Source: Methanobacterium alkalithermotolerans (GTDB lineage: Archaea; Methanobacteriota; Methanobacteria; Methanobacteriales; Methanobacteriaceae). From it: 64,000 bases of DNA. The translations under genes and the position numbers were made by a program. The notes beneath the pieces were generated by a model, which did not search any database, had not been told where the DNA came from, and was given only the letters and a program-made list of their open reading frames with translations. The stretch is from positions 1,178,001 through 1,242,000 of the forward strand of contig NZ_CP058560.1 in the NCBI RefSeq assembly GCF_018141185.1, in the 5' to 3' direction. Positions 32,924-41,391 of the stretch are shown here, piece after piece. Position 1 is the first letter of the stretch. The number at the start of each line of letters is the position of its first letter.

Positions 32924-33298
32924 ATGAAGGAAGATACTATGCCAAAATTGGATAAAAATGAAAATTGCTACCTGGAAAAAAATAAATCAGCTCCTTTAAA
33001 ACTGAAAATTCCTCCAGAAACCATGCTGGAAAATTTATCTGGAAAATTTAAGGCACTTTCTGATCCCACCCGCTTAAAAATACTGTATCTCCTGGAAGAA
33101 GGAGAACTATGTGTTTGTGAATTGATTCTGGCTCTGGATAAACCACAGTCCACCATATCACATCATTTGAATGTATTAAAAAATGCAGGTTTTATTGTAG
33201 GACGTAAAGAAGGGCTGTGGATCCACTATAAACTTAAAAATCCTCAAATAATACCCCTGGTTAATGAATTAAATAATATAAATCGTCAAGGAGATTAA
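32924..33298 (+). CDS. arsR: ArsR-family metalloregulator
   Basis: A 124-residue winged helix protein. The metal-binding motif ELCVCEL sits in the DNA-binding helix region, as in the classical As(III)/Sb(III) ArsR, followed by PQSTISHHLNVLKNAGFIV (recognition helix) and a wing with GRKEGLWIHYKL. An N-terminal Cys (ENCYLEK) is also present. It should repress the operon until arsenite binds. It starts 2 nt after arsM and ends 1 nt before the DGC gene. Confidence 0.94.
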   Translation: MKEDTMPKLDKNENCYLEKNKSAPLKLKIPPETMLENLSGKFKALSDPTRLKILYLLEEGELCVCELILALDKPQSTISHHLNVLKNAGFIVGRKEGLWIHYKLKNPQIIPLVNELNNINRQGD

Positions 33299-33299
33299 A

Positions 33300-33677
33300 A
33301 TGAAAAGTGAAAAGATAGCCCTGTGTCCCTGTAATGGTATGAGCCCCTATGGATTAATAGCCCGGGCTGCTAGTTCGGATATGGTGGAAGAATCTTCCGA
33401 TATAATATCCATATGTATCACCGCCACCTCCGCAGATAAAGAAAGTTTCCGCAACCTGATAAAAAAATATCCTATAATGGCAGTTAATGGATGTGAACAT
33501 GGATGCGTGGATAGCATCCTGGAAGGTAAGGGAGTGAAAGTAGCAGAAAGTATGAATGTAATGACTCCTCTCCAGGAAAAGGAAATGAAGCCAGGTTCTG
33601 TAGCCCGGCTGGGAGAATCTGGAGAAAGATGTGTGGTGGAAATAAAAAAGAAAATTGAAGATTTATTAGAAAAATGA
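33300..33677 (+). CDS. DGC domain (putative zinc-binding) protein
   Basis: A 125-residue protein of the DGC family, named for the conserved Asp-Gly-Cys tripeptide, with cysteines in LCPCNGMSPYG, SICITATSA and VNGCEHGCVDSIL; the present form reads NGCEHGC. The family is often linked to ars genes and is thought to bind metal. No catalytic mechanism is known. Its location between arsR and arsC with gaps of 1 and 9 nt says it belongs to the arsenic response. Confidence 0.8.
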   Translation: MKSEKIALCPCNGMSPYGLIARAASSDMVEESSDIISICITATSADKESFRNLIKKYPIMAVNGCEHGCVDSILEGKGVKVAESMNVMTPLQEKEMKPGSVARLGESGERCVVEIKKKIEDLLEK

Positions 33678-33686
33678 GGTGAAGCT

Positions 33687-34124
33687 ATGTCGGATGCTAA
33701 TTTAAAAAGAGTTTTATTTATCTGTAAAAATAATTCTGGAAGATCCCAAATGGCAGAAGCAATTCTAAAACACCTTTATGGTGAAAATTTTGAAGTTAGT
33801 AGTGCAGGAAGCCATCCACGTCCTATCAATCCCCTCACCATTGAAGTTTTACAGGAAATTGGAATTGATGCCTCCTCCCAGGAATCTAAAAATCTGCAGA
33901 AATTCCAGGGCCAGGAATTTGATCTGGTGGTGAGCCTGTGCGGTGATGAAGATGAAGCCTGCCCGGTATTTTTAACTGGAAAAAAATATGCCCATCAGGG
34001 CTTTAAAGATCCTGCCGGAATTAAAGGTGATAAAAAATACCAGTTAAAATTGTTCCGGGAAATACGGGATTCTATATTCCTGTGGATAGAATCTGAATTT
34101 CAGGATGATAATATTTTAGAATAA
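33687..34124 (+). CDS. arsC: Arsenate reductase, low-molecular-weight phosphatase type
   Basis: A 145-residue enzyme with the P-loop CKNNSGRS (C13-X5-R19), SSAGSHP and the general acid in KDPAGI. The LMW-PTP fold class of ArsC uses thioredoxin or related thiols. It converts As(V) to As(III), which ArsM can then methylate. It starts 9 nt downstream of the DGC gene with GAGGTGAAG upstream. Confidence 0.92.
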   Translation: MSDANLKRVLFICKNNSGRSQMAEAILKHLYGENFEVSSAGSHPRPINPLTIEVLQEIGIDASSQESKNLQKFQGQEFDLVVSLCGDEDEACPVFLTGKKYAHQGFKDPAGIKGDKKYQLKLFREIRDSIFLWIESEFQDDNILE

Positions 34125-34136
34125 AGGAGGTAGATT

Positions 34137-34787
34137 ATGCTAAAAGTTGCCATAGTAAGTGACGGGCCTTATGGGGAACGGGCCTATGAAACCATTTCTC
34201 AGGAATTTGAAACCAGTTTTATTCAGGTAGAAGCACCAGCAGGTATGTTTGTGGATGAGTTAGAATTGGAGCCGGGATTGGTGGATAGACTATCTAAGTT
34301 TGATTTGATTATCACCTACATACTGCACCCGGATTTAACCCAGGAACTGGTAGAACAAATTCACCAGCAGGTAGGATGGATTATTGTGGGGGCCTGGAGA
34401 GGAGAAGGGTTTAAAAAACAGCTAACCCAACTGGGCAATGTCACTGCACCGGAGAATATGTGCGACCTGGAAGAAAATGGTAATCCTGTTTTTGATGAGT
34501 TCGTTTCCCGTTTTGGGCGGCCAGAAGTGAAAATAAACTGTCAGGGTAATAAAGTGGTGGATATAGAAGTTAAAAGATGTTCTCCCTGTGGGGCTACTGC
34601 TTTTGTGGCCCAGGAGATGAAGGGAAAATCCATTGAAAATTTACCTATTCGTGCCGGATTGAAAATCCAGCACTACCCCTGTCGGGCCCCTAAGATGCGT
34701 TTATTTACTGATGATGAGTGTAAAAAGGAAATGGCTGCTAATTTACATAAAGATGCCTTTGAAAAAGCACTTAAAAAAAAGGAATAA
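34137..34787 (+). CDS. DUF166 family protein
   Basis: A 216-residue archaeal protein of the DUF166 family. The start VAIVSDGPYGERAYETI and WIIVGAWRGEGFKKQL are strands of a Rossmann-type fold. Conserved cysteines fall in APENMCDLEENG, KRCSPCGATAF, QHYPCRAP and DDECKKE, suggesting metal or cluster binding. Biochemical function unknown. It is 12 nt after arsC behind AAAGGAGGT, so it is probably part of the operon, an unusual companion for ars genes. Confidence 0.8.
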   Translation: MLKVAIVSDGPYGERAYETISQEFETSFIQVEAPAGMFVDELELEPGLVDRLSKFDLIITYILHPDLTQELVEQIHQQVGWIIVGAWRGEGFKKQLTQLGNVTAPENMCDLEENGNPVFDEFVSRFGRPEVKINCQGNKVVDIEVKRCSPCGATAFVAQEMKGKSIENLPIRAGLKIQHYPCRAPKMRLFTDDECKKEMAANLHKDAFEKALKKKE

Positions 34788-34790
34788 ATT

Positions 34791-35747
34791 TCAAGAAAAT
34801 ACTATTATTCTCAAAAAGGCGTATACAGCATAAATTCCCAGGAGTAGAGATCCCTCTACTCGAGTCAACTTCATATCACTCCTCATAAAATAGAGTAGTA
34901 GTGAGGTCACCCCTATTAAAACCGGGGCATCCAGAGCCACTGATAAGGGATCTACCGGTATTTCTATAAAAAGAGCAGGAATACCAATACCCATCAGTAT
35001 ATTAAAGATATTGCTGCCTAAAACTGTCCCTAAAGATAAGCTGCACATTTTTTTCATGGCCGAGGTTATGGCCACCGCCATCTCAGCTAAACTGGTGCCT
35101 ATGGCCAGGGCAAATAGTCCCACAATCATTTCCGGAATATTGGCTAACTGGGCCAGTTCCACTGCACTGTAAACCAGCAAACGGCAGGAGATGATAAGAC
35201 CAGTAAATCCCAGTATGGTCCAGACTAATTGTTTGTAATTAAAAGTTTTTTCAGGTGCTTTATCCACATGGTGATGCAGGTTATAATACTTCTGCTGATT
35301 TTTGATTAAAAAATACAAATAGGCCCCGTACATTAAAATTAGGACTATTCCTGTTATTTGATTGATAAACCCCAGTAACATGAATGAGATCAGGACAAGA
35401 GCGGCCAGTAACCCCATGAATCCATCTCTTTTTATTTCCTCCTGATTGGTGGTTATAAAGCAGGATAATAGCGCGGAAACCCCGATTATCCCACATATAT
35501 TCCATATATTGGATCCAATAACCACTCCCACCCCCATATCTGGATTTCCAGTGAAAACTGAAATTATGGCTGATCCAAATTCCGGTAAACTGGTTCCTGC
35601 TGCTGCCACAGTGACCCCCAGTATTATAGGGGAGATTCCTAAAAAGCGACCAATTTCAACCAGATTATCCACAAAGACATTGGCAGATTTAATTACTATA
35701 ACCAGGGCTATGCAGAATAAGGCCACCAGAATTAACCAAAAGAACAT
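34791..35747 (-). CDS. Sodium/calcium exchanger family (CaCA) membrane protein
   Basis: A 318-residue polytopic protein with two alpha-repeats typical of the cation/Ca2+ exchanger family: GTSLPEFGSAIIS with GSNIWNICGIIG, and later GTSLAEMAVAIT with GSNIFNILMGIG. About ten membrane helices. It exchanges Ca2+ (or other cations) for Na+ or H+. It converges tail-to-tail with DUF166 with only 3 nt between stops. Confidence 0.92.
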   Translation of the reverse strand: MFFWLILVALFCIALVIVIKSANVFVDNLVEIGRFLGISPIILGVTVAAAGTSLPEFGSAIISVFTGNPDMGVGVVIGSNIWNICGIIGVSALLSCFITTNQEEIKRDGFMGLLAALVLISFMLLGFINQITGIVLILMYGAYLYFLIKNQQKYYNLHHHVDKAPEKTFNYKQLVWTILGFTGLIISCRLLVYSAVELAQLANIPEMIVGLFALAIGTSLAEMAVAITSAMKKMCSLSLGTVLGSNIFNILMGIGIPALFIEIPVDPLSVALDAPVLIGVTSLLLYFMRSDMKLTRVEGSLLLGIYAVYAFLRIIVFS

Positions 35748-35861
35748 AAATTATTATTTAGGTTGCATATACTTAAATAATATTCGTCATTATTAATTCC
35801 TGAACAATTATTTATGTTGGCTGAACTAATATGCTATATTATGGAGGAATCTCCCCCTAAA

Positions 35862-36215
35862 ATGTTGACTATACTGCTAACAGAGGGCCCTTACCGGTCA
35901 CAGTATGCAGATATGGCTTATGAAATAGCTAAAAGTGCTTTAAATAATAATTATAGGGTAAATTTATTTTTATATATGGATGCTACTCACATACCTAAAA
36001 AAGAGCAAAATCCTAATTCTTTTCCCAATGTTGCTCATAAATTCCGTATTTTATTAGAAAAAGGTGCCAATATTAAAGCCTGTGTGCGGTGTTCTACTGC
36101 CAGAGGACATAGTTGTGCCCAGGATCCCTACATTAAGGGAGTAGAAATTAAAACTGTCTATGAACTGGCCGCTTGGATTGGTAAAAGTGATCAGGTTATA
36201 AATTTAGGTGGTTGA
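35862..36215 (+). CDS. DsrE/TusD-like sulfurtransferase subunit
   Basis: About 117-133 residues depending on the start. It opens LTILLTEGPYRSQYADMAYE, a DsrE-type fold, and carries the cysteines of the KACVRCSTARGH loop, the position of the sulfur-carrying Cys of DsrE/TusD. In-frame starts exist at 35814, 35841 and 35862; 35862 begins the domain cleanly. The next gene follows directly (TGAATG, stop then start). Such proteins pass persulfide sulfur within DsrEFH or TusBCD hexamers (family knowledge). Confidence 0.82.
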   Translation: MLTILLTEGPYRSQYADMAYEIAKSALNNNYRVNLFLYMDATHIPKKEQNPNSFPNVAHKFRILLEKGANIKACVRCSTARGHSCAQDPYIKGVEIKTVYELAAWIGKSDQVINLGG

Positions 36216-36575
36216 ATGGATAGCGTGCTGTTAATTATTGATAAAGCCCCTTATGGGTGGGAAGACGCCTTCAGTGGCTTTTACGTGGCCATTGCCTGTT
36301 TAAATATTGGGCTTCCCGGTGATGTTCTGCTTACAGGGGATGGAGTTTATGCTGCTCTTGAAGGTCAGGACAGTGAGAGCAATATTGGTTTTCCCAGTGT
36401 GGAGGAATTAACCTATCTCATATTTCCAGAAGGCAATGTAATGGTACATGGACCTTCACTGGAAAGCAGAGGTTTTACAGAACAAGACCTGGTGGAATCA
36501 GCCGATCTGATTAGTGAGGAGGAATTATATGAATTTTTAACCTCCCGCCATAAAACCGCTTTTATACGTATTTAG
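36216..36575 (+). CDS. DsrF/TusC-like protein
   Basis: A 119-residue DsrE-superfamily protein. KAPYGWEDAFSGFYVAIACLN followed by GDVLLTGDGVYAAL is the DsrF/TusC pattern. It keeps a single cysteine at IACLN rather than a typical active-site loop. It starts immediately after the upstream stop, so the two are coupled. Likely partner of the DsrE-like and DsrH-like proteins in a heteromeric sulfur carrier. Confidence 0.85.
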   Translation: MDSVLLIIDKAPYGWEDAFSGFYVAIACLNIGLPGDVLLTGDGVYAALEGQDSESNIGFPSVEELTYLIFPEGNVMVHGPSLESRGFTEQDLVESADLISEEELYEFLTSRHKTAFIRI

Positions 36576-36587
36576 GAGAGGAATATT

Positions 36588-37196
36588 TTGGAAATGAAAG
36601 AAATAAAATATGAGGTCTTAAAAAAAGGGTCTCTGGTAAAATCAGTTTCCATTAAAAATATAAAACCCTGTATAGCAACTGAAGGGAAGGTAAGGGTTTT
36701 AATGGAATTAGATTCTCCTCTGGGTGAAGTATTACCTCTTCTAGCTTCCAACTATCCTCCCGGTAAAACCAGTTACCTGGAAAAGAAAAAAATATTGACC
36801 TTATCTTTATTTAACCGTTTAATTACCATTTATCCTTCAGGTAAAGTTACCATGAATAAAACCCTGGATAAAGAAGATGCCATTGAGGTTATATCACAAA
36901 TTATGAAGGATATTAATCAGGTTTATGACCATCGGGAAGAGGCAGATTCATCTGAGCATTTGAAAAGTCCTTCCAAACTGGGACCTCTGGATATTCATCG
37001 TTGTTTGCCCCAGACTAACTGTACTGATTGTGGTGAGAGCACCTGTATGGCCTTTGCCTTTAAAATATTATCTGGAGAACAGAAACTCAATAACTGTATT
37101 CCTCTGCATGAACCCTGGAATCAGGAGCAGTTGAAGTGTCTAAAAAAAATCCTGGGATCAACCCTCATGCAGAATTTAGGTTGGGAAGGTTACTAA
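36588..37196 (+). CDS. Fe-S cluster-binding protein of a DsrE-like operon
   Basis: A 202-residue protein. Residues about 25-115 form an alpha/beta domain I cannot name (VRVLMELDSPLGEVLPLLA). Residues 139-170 carry a [4Fe-4S] site of the PF04060 type: C139, C145, C148, C153 and C170 (for example NCTDCGESTC). The start is TTG at 36588, preferred for SD spacing (AGGAGAGG), with ATG at 36594 as alternative. It lies within the TusD-C-B-like order, which is uncommon, and suggests electron transfer coupled to sulfur handling. Confidence 0.78.
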   Translation: MEMKEIKYEVLKKGSLVKSVSIKNIKPCIATEGKVRVLMELDSPLGEVLPLLASNYPPGKTSYLEKKKILTLSLFNRLITIYPSGKVTMNKTLDKEDAIEVISQIMKDINQVYDHREEADSSEHLKSPSKLGPLDIHRCLPQTNCTDCGESTCMAFAFKILSGEQKLNNCIPLHEPWNQEQLKCLKKILGSTLMQNLGWEGY

Positions 37197-37212
37197 TCAG
37201 GGGGAATAAATT

Positions 37213-37536
37213 ATGAATATCGCTTTTTTAGTAACTAAAACCCCTCAGGAAGTGAGTTTTAAAAATTTTGTACAGATTTTAAAACTTTACTCTGAGGAGC
37301 ATCAAATTCATCTTTATCTTATTGGAAATGGAGTATATGCATCCGTGCCCGGACATGATTATACTTCCCTAATAGCGCAGGATGGTACAAATTTAAGGAT
37401 AAGTGCTTTTTCAGGAGATCTAAAAGCCCGGAGTATACATCCCGATCGGATGATTTCTTCTGTGGAAATTTTTGATAACTATGATGAACTGGTGGTGGAT
37501 TTGATGGAAAAAACTGACCAGGTATTTAGTTTCTAA
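37213..37536 (+). CDS. DsrH/TusB-like protein
   Basis: A 107-residue DsrE-superfamily protein: AFLVTKTPQEVSFKNFVQ, then HLYLIGNGVYASV, the DsrH/TusB-like GDGVY position. No cysteine is present, so unlike DsrH it probably does not carry sulfur itself. GGGGGAATAAATT precedes the ATG. Third DsrE-like member of the operon. Confidence 0.8.
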   Translation: MNIAFLVTKTPQEVSFKNFVQILKLYSEEHQIHLYLIGNGVYASVPGHDYTSLIAQDGTNLRISAFSGDLKARSIHPDRMISSVEIFDNYDELVVDLMEKTDQVFSF

Positions 37537-37551
37537 TGAGGGGGAAGAATT

Positions 37552-37734
37552 TTGCATCCTAAAGCCCGAAAAAAATCTAAAAAAATGGTGGGTATACGTT
37601 GCCAGTGTCAGGATAGACCCGTAGCTATTAAAAAAGAAAATTTACATACCGTGCAGTGCCCGGTGTGTCTTAAAGTTTACAAATCTAACCGTCAGGACCC
37701 GATTTGTTTTTCCTGTAACTCTAAAAGAAGGTGA
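37552..37734 (+). CDS. Small zinc-ribbon protein
   Basis: A 60-residue basic protein starting with TTG behind GAGGGGGAAG. Cysteines CQCQ, VQCPVCLKVY and ICFSCNSKR could form a zinc ribbon of two CXC/CXXC pairs. Last gene of the DsrE-like operon, 15 nt after the TusB-like gene. Similar small proteins bind RNA or other proteins; no partner is shown. Confidence 0.65.
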   Translation: MHPKARKKSKKMVGIRCQCQDRPVAIKKENLHTVQCPVCLKVYKSNRQDPICFSCNSKRR

Positions 37735-37762
37735 ATTATTATAAAAAAAGAGGTAGTTTTAT

Positions 37763-38920
37763 TTAAAGTAACAACATGATTGACCGCCCCAGTCCGTATA
37801 TTATACTGATGATGACTATGGAAGCCAGAACCAGGGATACGGAAAAGAGCAAAGGTCTGGCCTGATTATCAGATAATTTAAATTTTAAAAGTTCTTCCAG
37901 CATCAATCCGCCATCCAGTGGTTTAATTGGTAATAAATTAAACATCCCCACCCCTAGATTCAAGATCGAAATCCAATAGAACACATAAGCCAGATATAGC
38001 CAGGCCCAGGGTAAAGTTTCACCATAGGTAGCAGCCACATCTTCTTTTATTATCTGATTAGAAGTACTCCGAATACCAATATAAGGTGCGCTTTCGTTAT
38101 TAGGATTTTGTCCCAGCCTTAGATTGAAAGTGCCCCCGCTGGTTACAATAGTAGCTTCCTGGCCTGCCTCCAGAGTTTCAATGGCTTCCTGAAAATTGGT
38201 GGCATTGCTAATAGAATAACCATTAATGCTCTCCAGTATCATTCCCTCTTCTAGAATTCCTTCTGCCGGGCTTCCGGGAACAACACTGGCAATTACAATT
38301 CCTTCATCCTGGAATGTTGCAGGAAAAGCAAATCCAGTTATCCCTGTAAATACTAGAAATGCTATTAAAGCCAGCCCTAAATTAAAAAAAGATCCTGCAG
38401 CCAGAATTCTTAATCTAGGGATTCTTTTTATTTTCTGGATTTGTTCTTCATCTGGTTCTACAAATGCACCCGGCAATATGGCCACTAGTAAAACTCCAAT
38501 AGATTTAATTTCAACCCCTTCTACCCGGGCTAGTATCCCATGGCCAAACTCATGCACAATCATCACCGTAGCCAGGCCCAGGATTCCATATCCTAAAGGC
38601 ACTGTAAACGGTGAACCTGGTAGATCTACTCCTGGAATAATAAGAGTGACTTGAGGAGCCACAAAAAGAGTCTCCAGGGATTGTATTAGTATAAATACAA
38701 TGGCAAACATGGCCAGAAAGGTTATGGGTATCCCCAGATTAAGCATCCATCTCCATAATCTGGTGTGCCTCTGGGCAGTCCGGTCAATAAATCCCTTCAT
38801 TTTCTGGGTTTTACGCATAATGATTGGACCCTGAATATCTATTTTAAGTTTATCTCTGAAAAAGAAAGCCATTATCCAGATAACTGCAAAGGCAATGGCG
38901 TAGAACCATAAAGCATTCAT
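37763..38920 (-). CDS. Site-2 protease family (M50) zinc metalloprotease with PDZ domain
   Basis: A 385-residue intramembrane protease. Zinc motif HEFGH at residues 123-127 in a membrane helix, a PDZ-like domain at about 205-285 (VVPGSPAEGILEEGMILESING), and the third ligand in NLLPIKPLDGGLM near residue 335. About six membrane segments. Such enzymes cut membrane-bound regulators, but no substrate is near. Converges on the zinc-ribbon gene. Confidence 0.93.
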   Translation of the reverse strand: MNALWFYAIAFAVIWIMAFFFRDKLKIDIQGPIIMRKTQKMKGFIDRTAQRHTRLWRWMLNLGIPITFLAMFAIVFILIQSLETLFVAPQVTLIIPGVDLPGSPFTVPLGYGILGLATVMIVHEFGHGILARVEGVEIKSIGVLLVAILPGAFVEPDEEQIQKIKRIPRLRILAAGSFFNLGLALIAFLVFTGITGFAFPATFQDEGIVIASVVPGSPAEGILEEGMILESINGYSISNATNFQEAIETLEAGQEATIVTSGGTFNLRLGQNPNNESAPYIGIRSTSNQIIKEDVAATYGETLPWAWLYLAYVFYWISILNLGVGMFNLLPIKPLDGGLMLEELLKFKLSDNQARPLLFSVSLVLASIVIISIIYGLGRSIMLLL

Positions 38921-39059
38921 TATATCACCTTAAATCTCGTAAGTCTTATAAGAAAATATTTAATTAGATATTAATTCCAGTTTTTTTTAGCACTCAAACT
39001 TAAGTATAGGACCTTAAACTTATAAAACATTTGCCTGCATACTATCAAAATAATTATTA

Positions 39060-39079
39060 TAAGGTACGCTAGTACCTTA
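39060..39079 (-). terminator. Hairpin embedding the moeA stop
   Basis: TAAGGTAC-GCTA-GTACCTTA is a perfect 8-bp stem that spans the moeA stop (39069-39071), followed on the minus strand by ATAATAATTATTTT. Confidence 0.5.
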
Positions 39080-40286
39080 CAAAAGAATCAAAAAATAAGA
39101 CCTCACATTCTTCCCCTGCTGCTATTCCTTCTACTTCTGCATCTATTACAATGTAACAATTAGATTGTACCATGGAGCGGATAACTCCTGATCCTTTACT
39201 TAAAACGGGATCCACATTTTTTATTCCTGCATGGGCCCGTATATAGTCTGTACGCCCTAATTTGGATGGAATTTTCTGGGTGGCTTTTCTTTTAACTGTG
39301 GGTGGAAGGGGGGCTAATTTTTGCATTTTTAAAAGATAAGGCCTTACCAGGATATCAAACTGCACCATGGCTGCCACCGGGTATCCCGATAACATGAATA
39401 CTGGTTTTTGATCCACCCTGCCAAAGGCAACTGGTTTTCCCGGGCGAATACTGACCCCGTGGAATAAAACCTCTCCTATTTTTTCCACCACATCCACCAC
39501 CACATCACCCTTACTTATGGCGGTTCCTCCGGTGGTTATAATCACATCACAGCTTTTAGCAAATTTTTTTATCTGTTGTTCTACCTGATTAGCATCATCC
39601 CGGGCATGGGTTACTAACGGTATTGCTTTTGTACTTTCTAGTAGAGATTTTAAGGTATAGTAGTTAGAATTTATAACTTCAGCTTCCTTTATTTTGCTTT
39701 TATCCATTACCAGTTCATTTCCTGTTGTAATTACGCCTACTAATGGTTTTTTAAATACTTTCAATTCATTATAGCCTGCAGAGGATATAATCCCCACATC
39801 CTGGGGCCTTAATTGATGAGGGTGTTCTAGTAGTAAATCTCCTTTTTTGAAGTCTTCCCCGGCAGGGGATACGTTTTCACCAGGAGTTATGCTAAATAAT
39901 ACTTCTAAATCATCCCCTTTTTCATAGGTGTACTCTTCCATAACTACCCCATTAGCTCCTTGAGGAATAGGGGCCCCGGTGGCAATTTTAATAGCTTCTC
40001 CTTTTTTAAGAACGAATTTTGATTTTTTCCCAGCGCCTATGCGATCAATAATTTTTAAATGAGCAGGGTTTTCCTGAGAAAATCCAAAGGTGTCTTCTGC
40101 GTGTATGGCAAATCCATCCATGGCGGATCTATCAAATCCAGGGGAGTCCAGTAAGGCCTGAATATCTTGCGCCAGAACCCTCCCATATGTCTGTTCCAGT
40201 TTTATTTTTTCGGTGATATAGGGGATTTTTTCCTGATTTATTATATTTAAAGCCTCTTCCAGAGGCATTAATTCGGATAAGAACAT
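39069..40286 (-). CDS. moeA: Molybdopterin molybdenumtransferase MoeA
   Basis: About 405 residues. Motifs for MoeA: DRSAMDGFAIHAEDT, GEAIKIATGAPIPQGA, TTGGTAISKGDVV (the MoCF-binding core) and SGYPVAAMVQF. It inserts Mo or W into molybdopterin, needed for formylmethanofuran dehydrogenase in methanogens. The frame is open 123 nt farther upstream, but that extension is AT-biased (GNSHRNKG) and lacks family similarity; 40286 has GGGAAGTAG upstream and matches family length. Confidence 0.93.
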   Translation of the reverse strand: MFLSELMPLEEALNIINQEKIPYITEKIKLEQTYGRVLAQDIQALLDSPGFDRSAMDGFAIHAEDTFGFSQENPAHLKIIDRIGAGKKSKFVLKKGEAIKIATGAPIPQGANGVVMEEYTYEKGDDLEVLFSITPGENVSPAGEDFKKGDLLLEHPHQLRPQDVGIISSAGYNELKVFKKPLVGVITTGNELVMDKSKIKEAEVINSNYYTLKSLLESTKAIPLVTHARDDANQVEQQIKKFAKSCDVIITTGGTAISKGDVVVDVVEKIGEVLFHGVSIRPGKPVAFGRVDQKPVFMLSGYPVAAMVQFDILVRPYLLKMQKLAPLPPTVKRKATQKIPSKLGRTDYIRAHAGIKNVDPVLSKGSGVIRSMVQSNCYIVIDAEVEGIAAGEECEVLFFDSFVRY

Positions 40287-40462
40287 GTTTCTACTTCCCT
40301 GATAATCTTTTAATAGGGTTTGATAATGGTAATGAGTATAGCTTATACCTTTATTTCTATGGGAGTTTCCTATATTTAATTCGTTGTTTAGAGTCCTTAA
40401 AAAAATCAATATTATGGTATATTGGATAAAATTTAATATGTCATAAATTCAAGTAAGTATAG

Positions 40463-41374
40463 ATGATAAAGATAAGCTCTTTAACCAAATACTTTGGCAA
40501 AATACGTGCTCTGGATAATTTAAATTTAGAAATAAAAAAAGGAGAGCTTTTAGGATTGATTGGACCTAATGGTGCCGGGAAAACCACCGCCATCAGAATT
40601 ATTTCCTGTATTCTCCAGCCAGATGAGGGCCAGGTTATGGTGGGAGGTTACGATGTTTTGAAAAATCCTCTGGAAGTAAAATCCATGATTGGTTATTTGC
40701 CTGAGGAACCTAACCTTTATGAACGTTTCCGGGCCTATGATCTTTTGAAGTATTTTGGAGAGTTGTATGGTGTTCCATCCACCCAACTGGAATCACGGAT
40801 TGAGGAGTTACTGGAACTGGTGGGAATGAAGTCCCGGGCCCAGCATAGAATCAATACTTTTTCCAAAGGCCTTAGACAGAGAATCGGGATTGCCCGGGCT
40901 CTGGTGCATGACCCTGATATTATTATTTTTGATGAACCTACCATGGGATTGGATCCTGCCACTTCCCTGGCAATCCGGGACTTTATTGAGAGTCTTAAAG
41001 GAGATAAAACTATTCTACTGTGCACCCATTACATGGATGAAGCCGATGCACTGTGTGATCGAGTGGCCATTTTAAACCAGGGACAGATACTGGATATGGG
41101 CAGCCCTGAAGAATTAAAATCAAAAATACATGGAGATATAATTTTAAATGTGTCTTTAAATGATCCGTCCCAGGTGGATCTGAATGATTTTAAAAATATG
41201 GATATGGTGGAGAAATTTACTTTAAAAGAGGACAAATTAACGTTGTCTCTCCAGAGCAGAAGAGATATTTCCCGGATAATAGAAGTAGTAGGTACCAATT
41301 TAAAAGCAGTTAATACCAAAGAACCCACCCTGGAAGATGTTTTTATTCAGAATGTGGCTAATCTAAATAAATAG
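40463..41374 (+). CDS. ABC transporter ATP-binding protein
   Basis: A 303-residue ATPase: Walker A GPNGAGKTTAIRI, Q loop, signature FSKGLRQRIGIARAL, Walker B IIIFDEPTMGLDP and the H loop TILLCTHYMDE. The C-terminal extension resembles ABC-2-type exporters. It heads a three-gene operon with two permeases (spacing 17 and 20 nt). Substrate unknown; NatAB-like sodium export or drug export is possible. Confidence 0.93.
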   Translation: MIKISSLTKYFGKIRALDNLNLEIKKGELLGLIGPNGAGKTTAIRIISCILQPDEGQVMVGGYDVLKNPLEVKSMIGYLPEEPNLYERFRAYDLLKYFGELYGVPSTQLESRIEELLELVGMKSRAQHRINTFSKGLRQRIGIARALVHDPDIIIFDEPTMGLDPATSLAIRDFIESLKGDKTILLCTHYMDEADALCDRVAILNQGQILDMGSPEELKSKIHGDIILNVSLNDPSQVDLNDFKNMDMVEKFTLKEDKLTLSLQSRRDISRIIEVVGTNLKAVNTKEPTLEDVFIQNVANLNK

Positions 41375-41391
41375 TTATAACAGGTTTTACC

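Noticed and set aside
34791..35747. The CaCA exchanger as an arsenite efflux pump for the ars operon
   Set aside because: It has the GTSLPE/GTSLAE alpha-repeats of Ca2+ exchangers, lies on the opposite strand, and has no ArsB or Acr3 features.
40287..40409. Upstream extension of moeA as a genuine N-terminal domain
   Set aside because: No similarity to MoeA N-termini; a better start lies at 40286.
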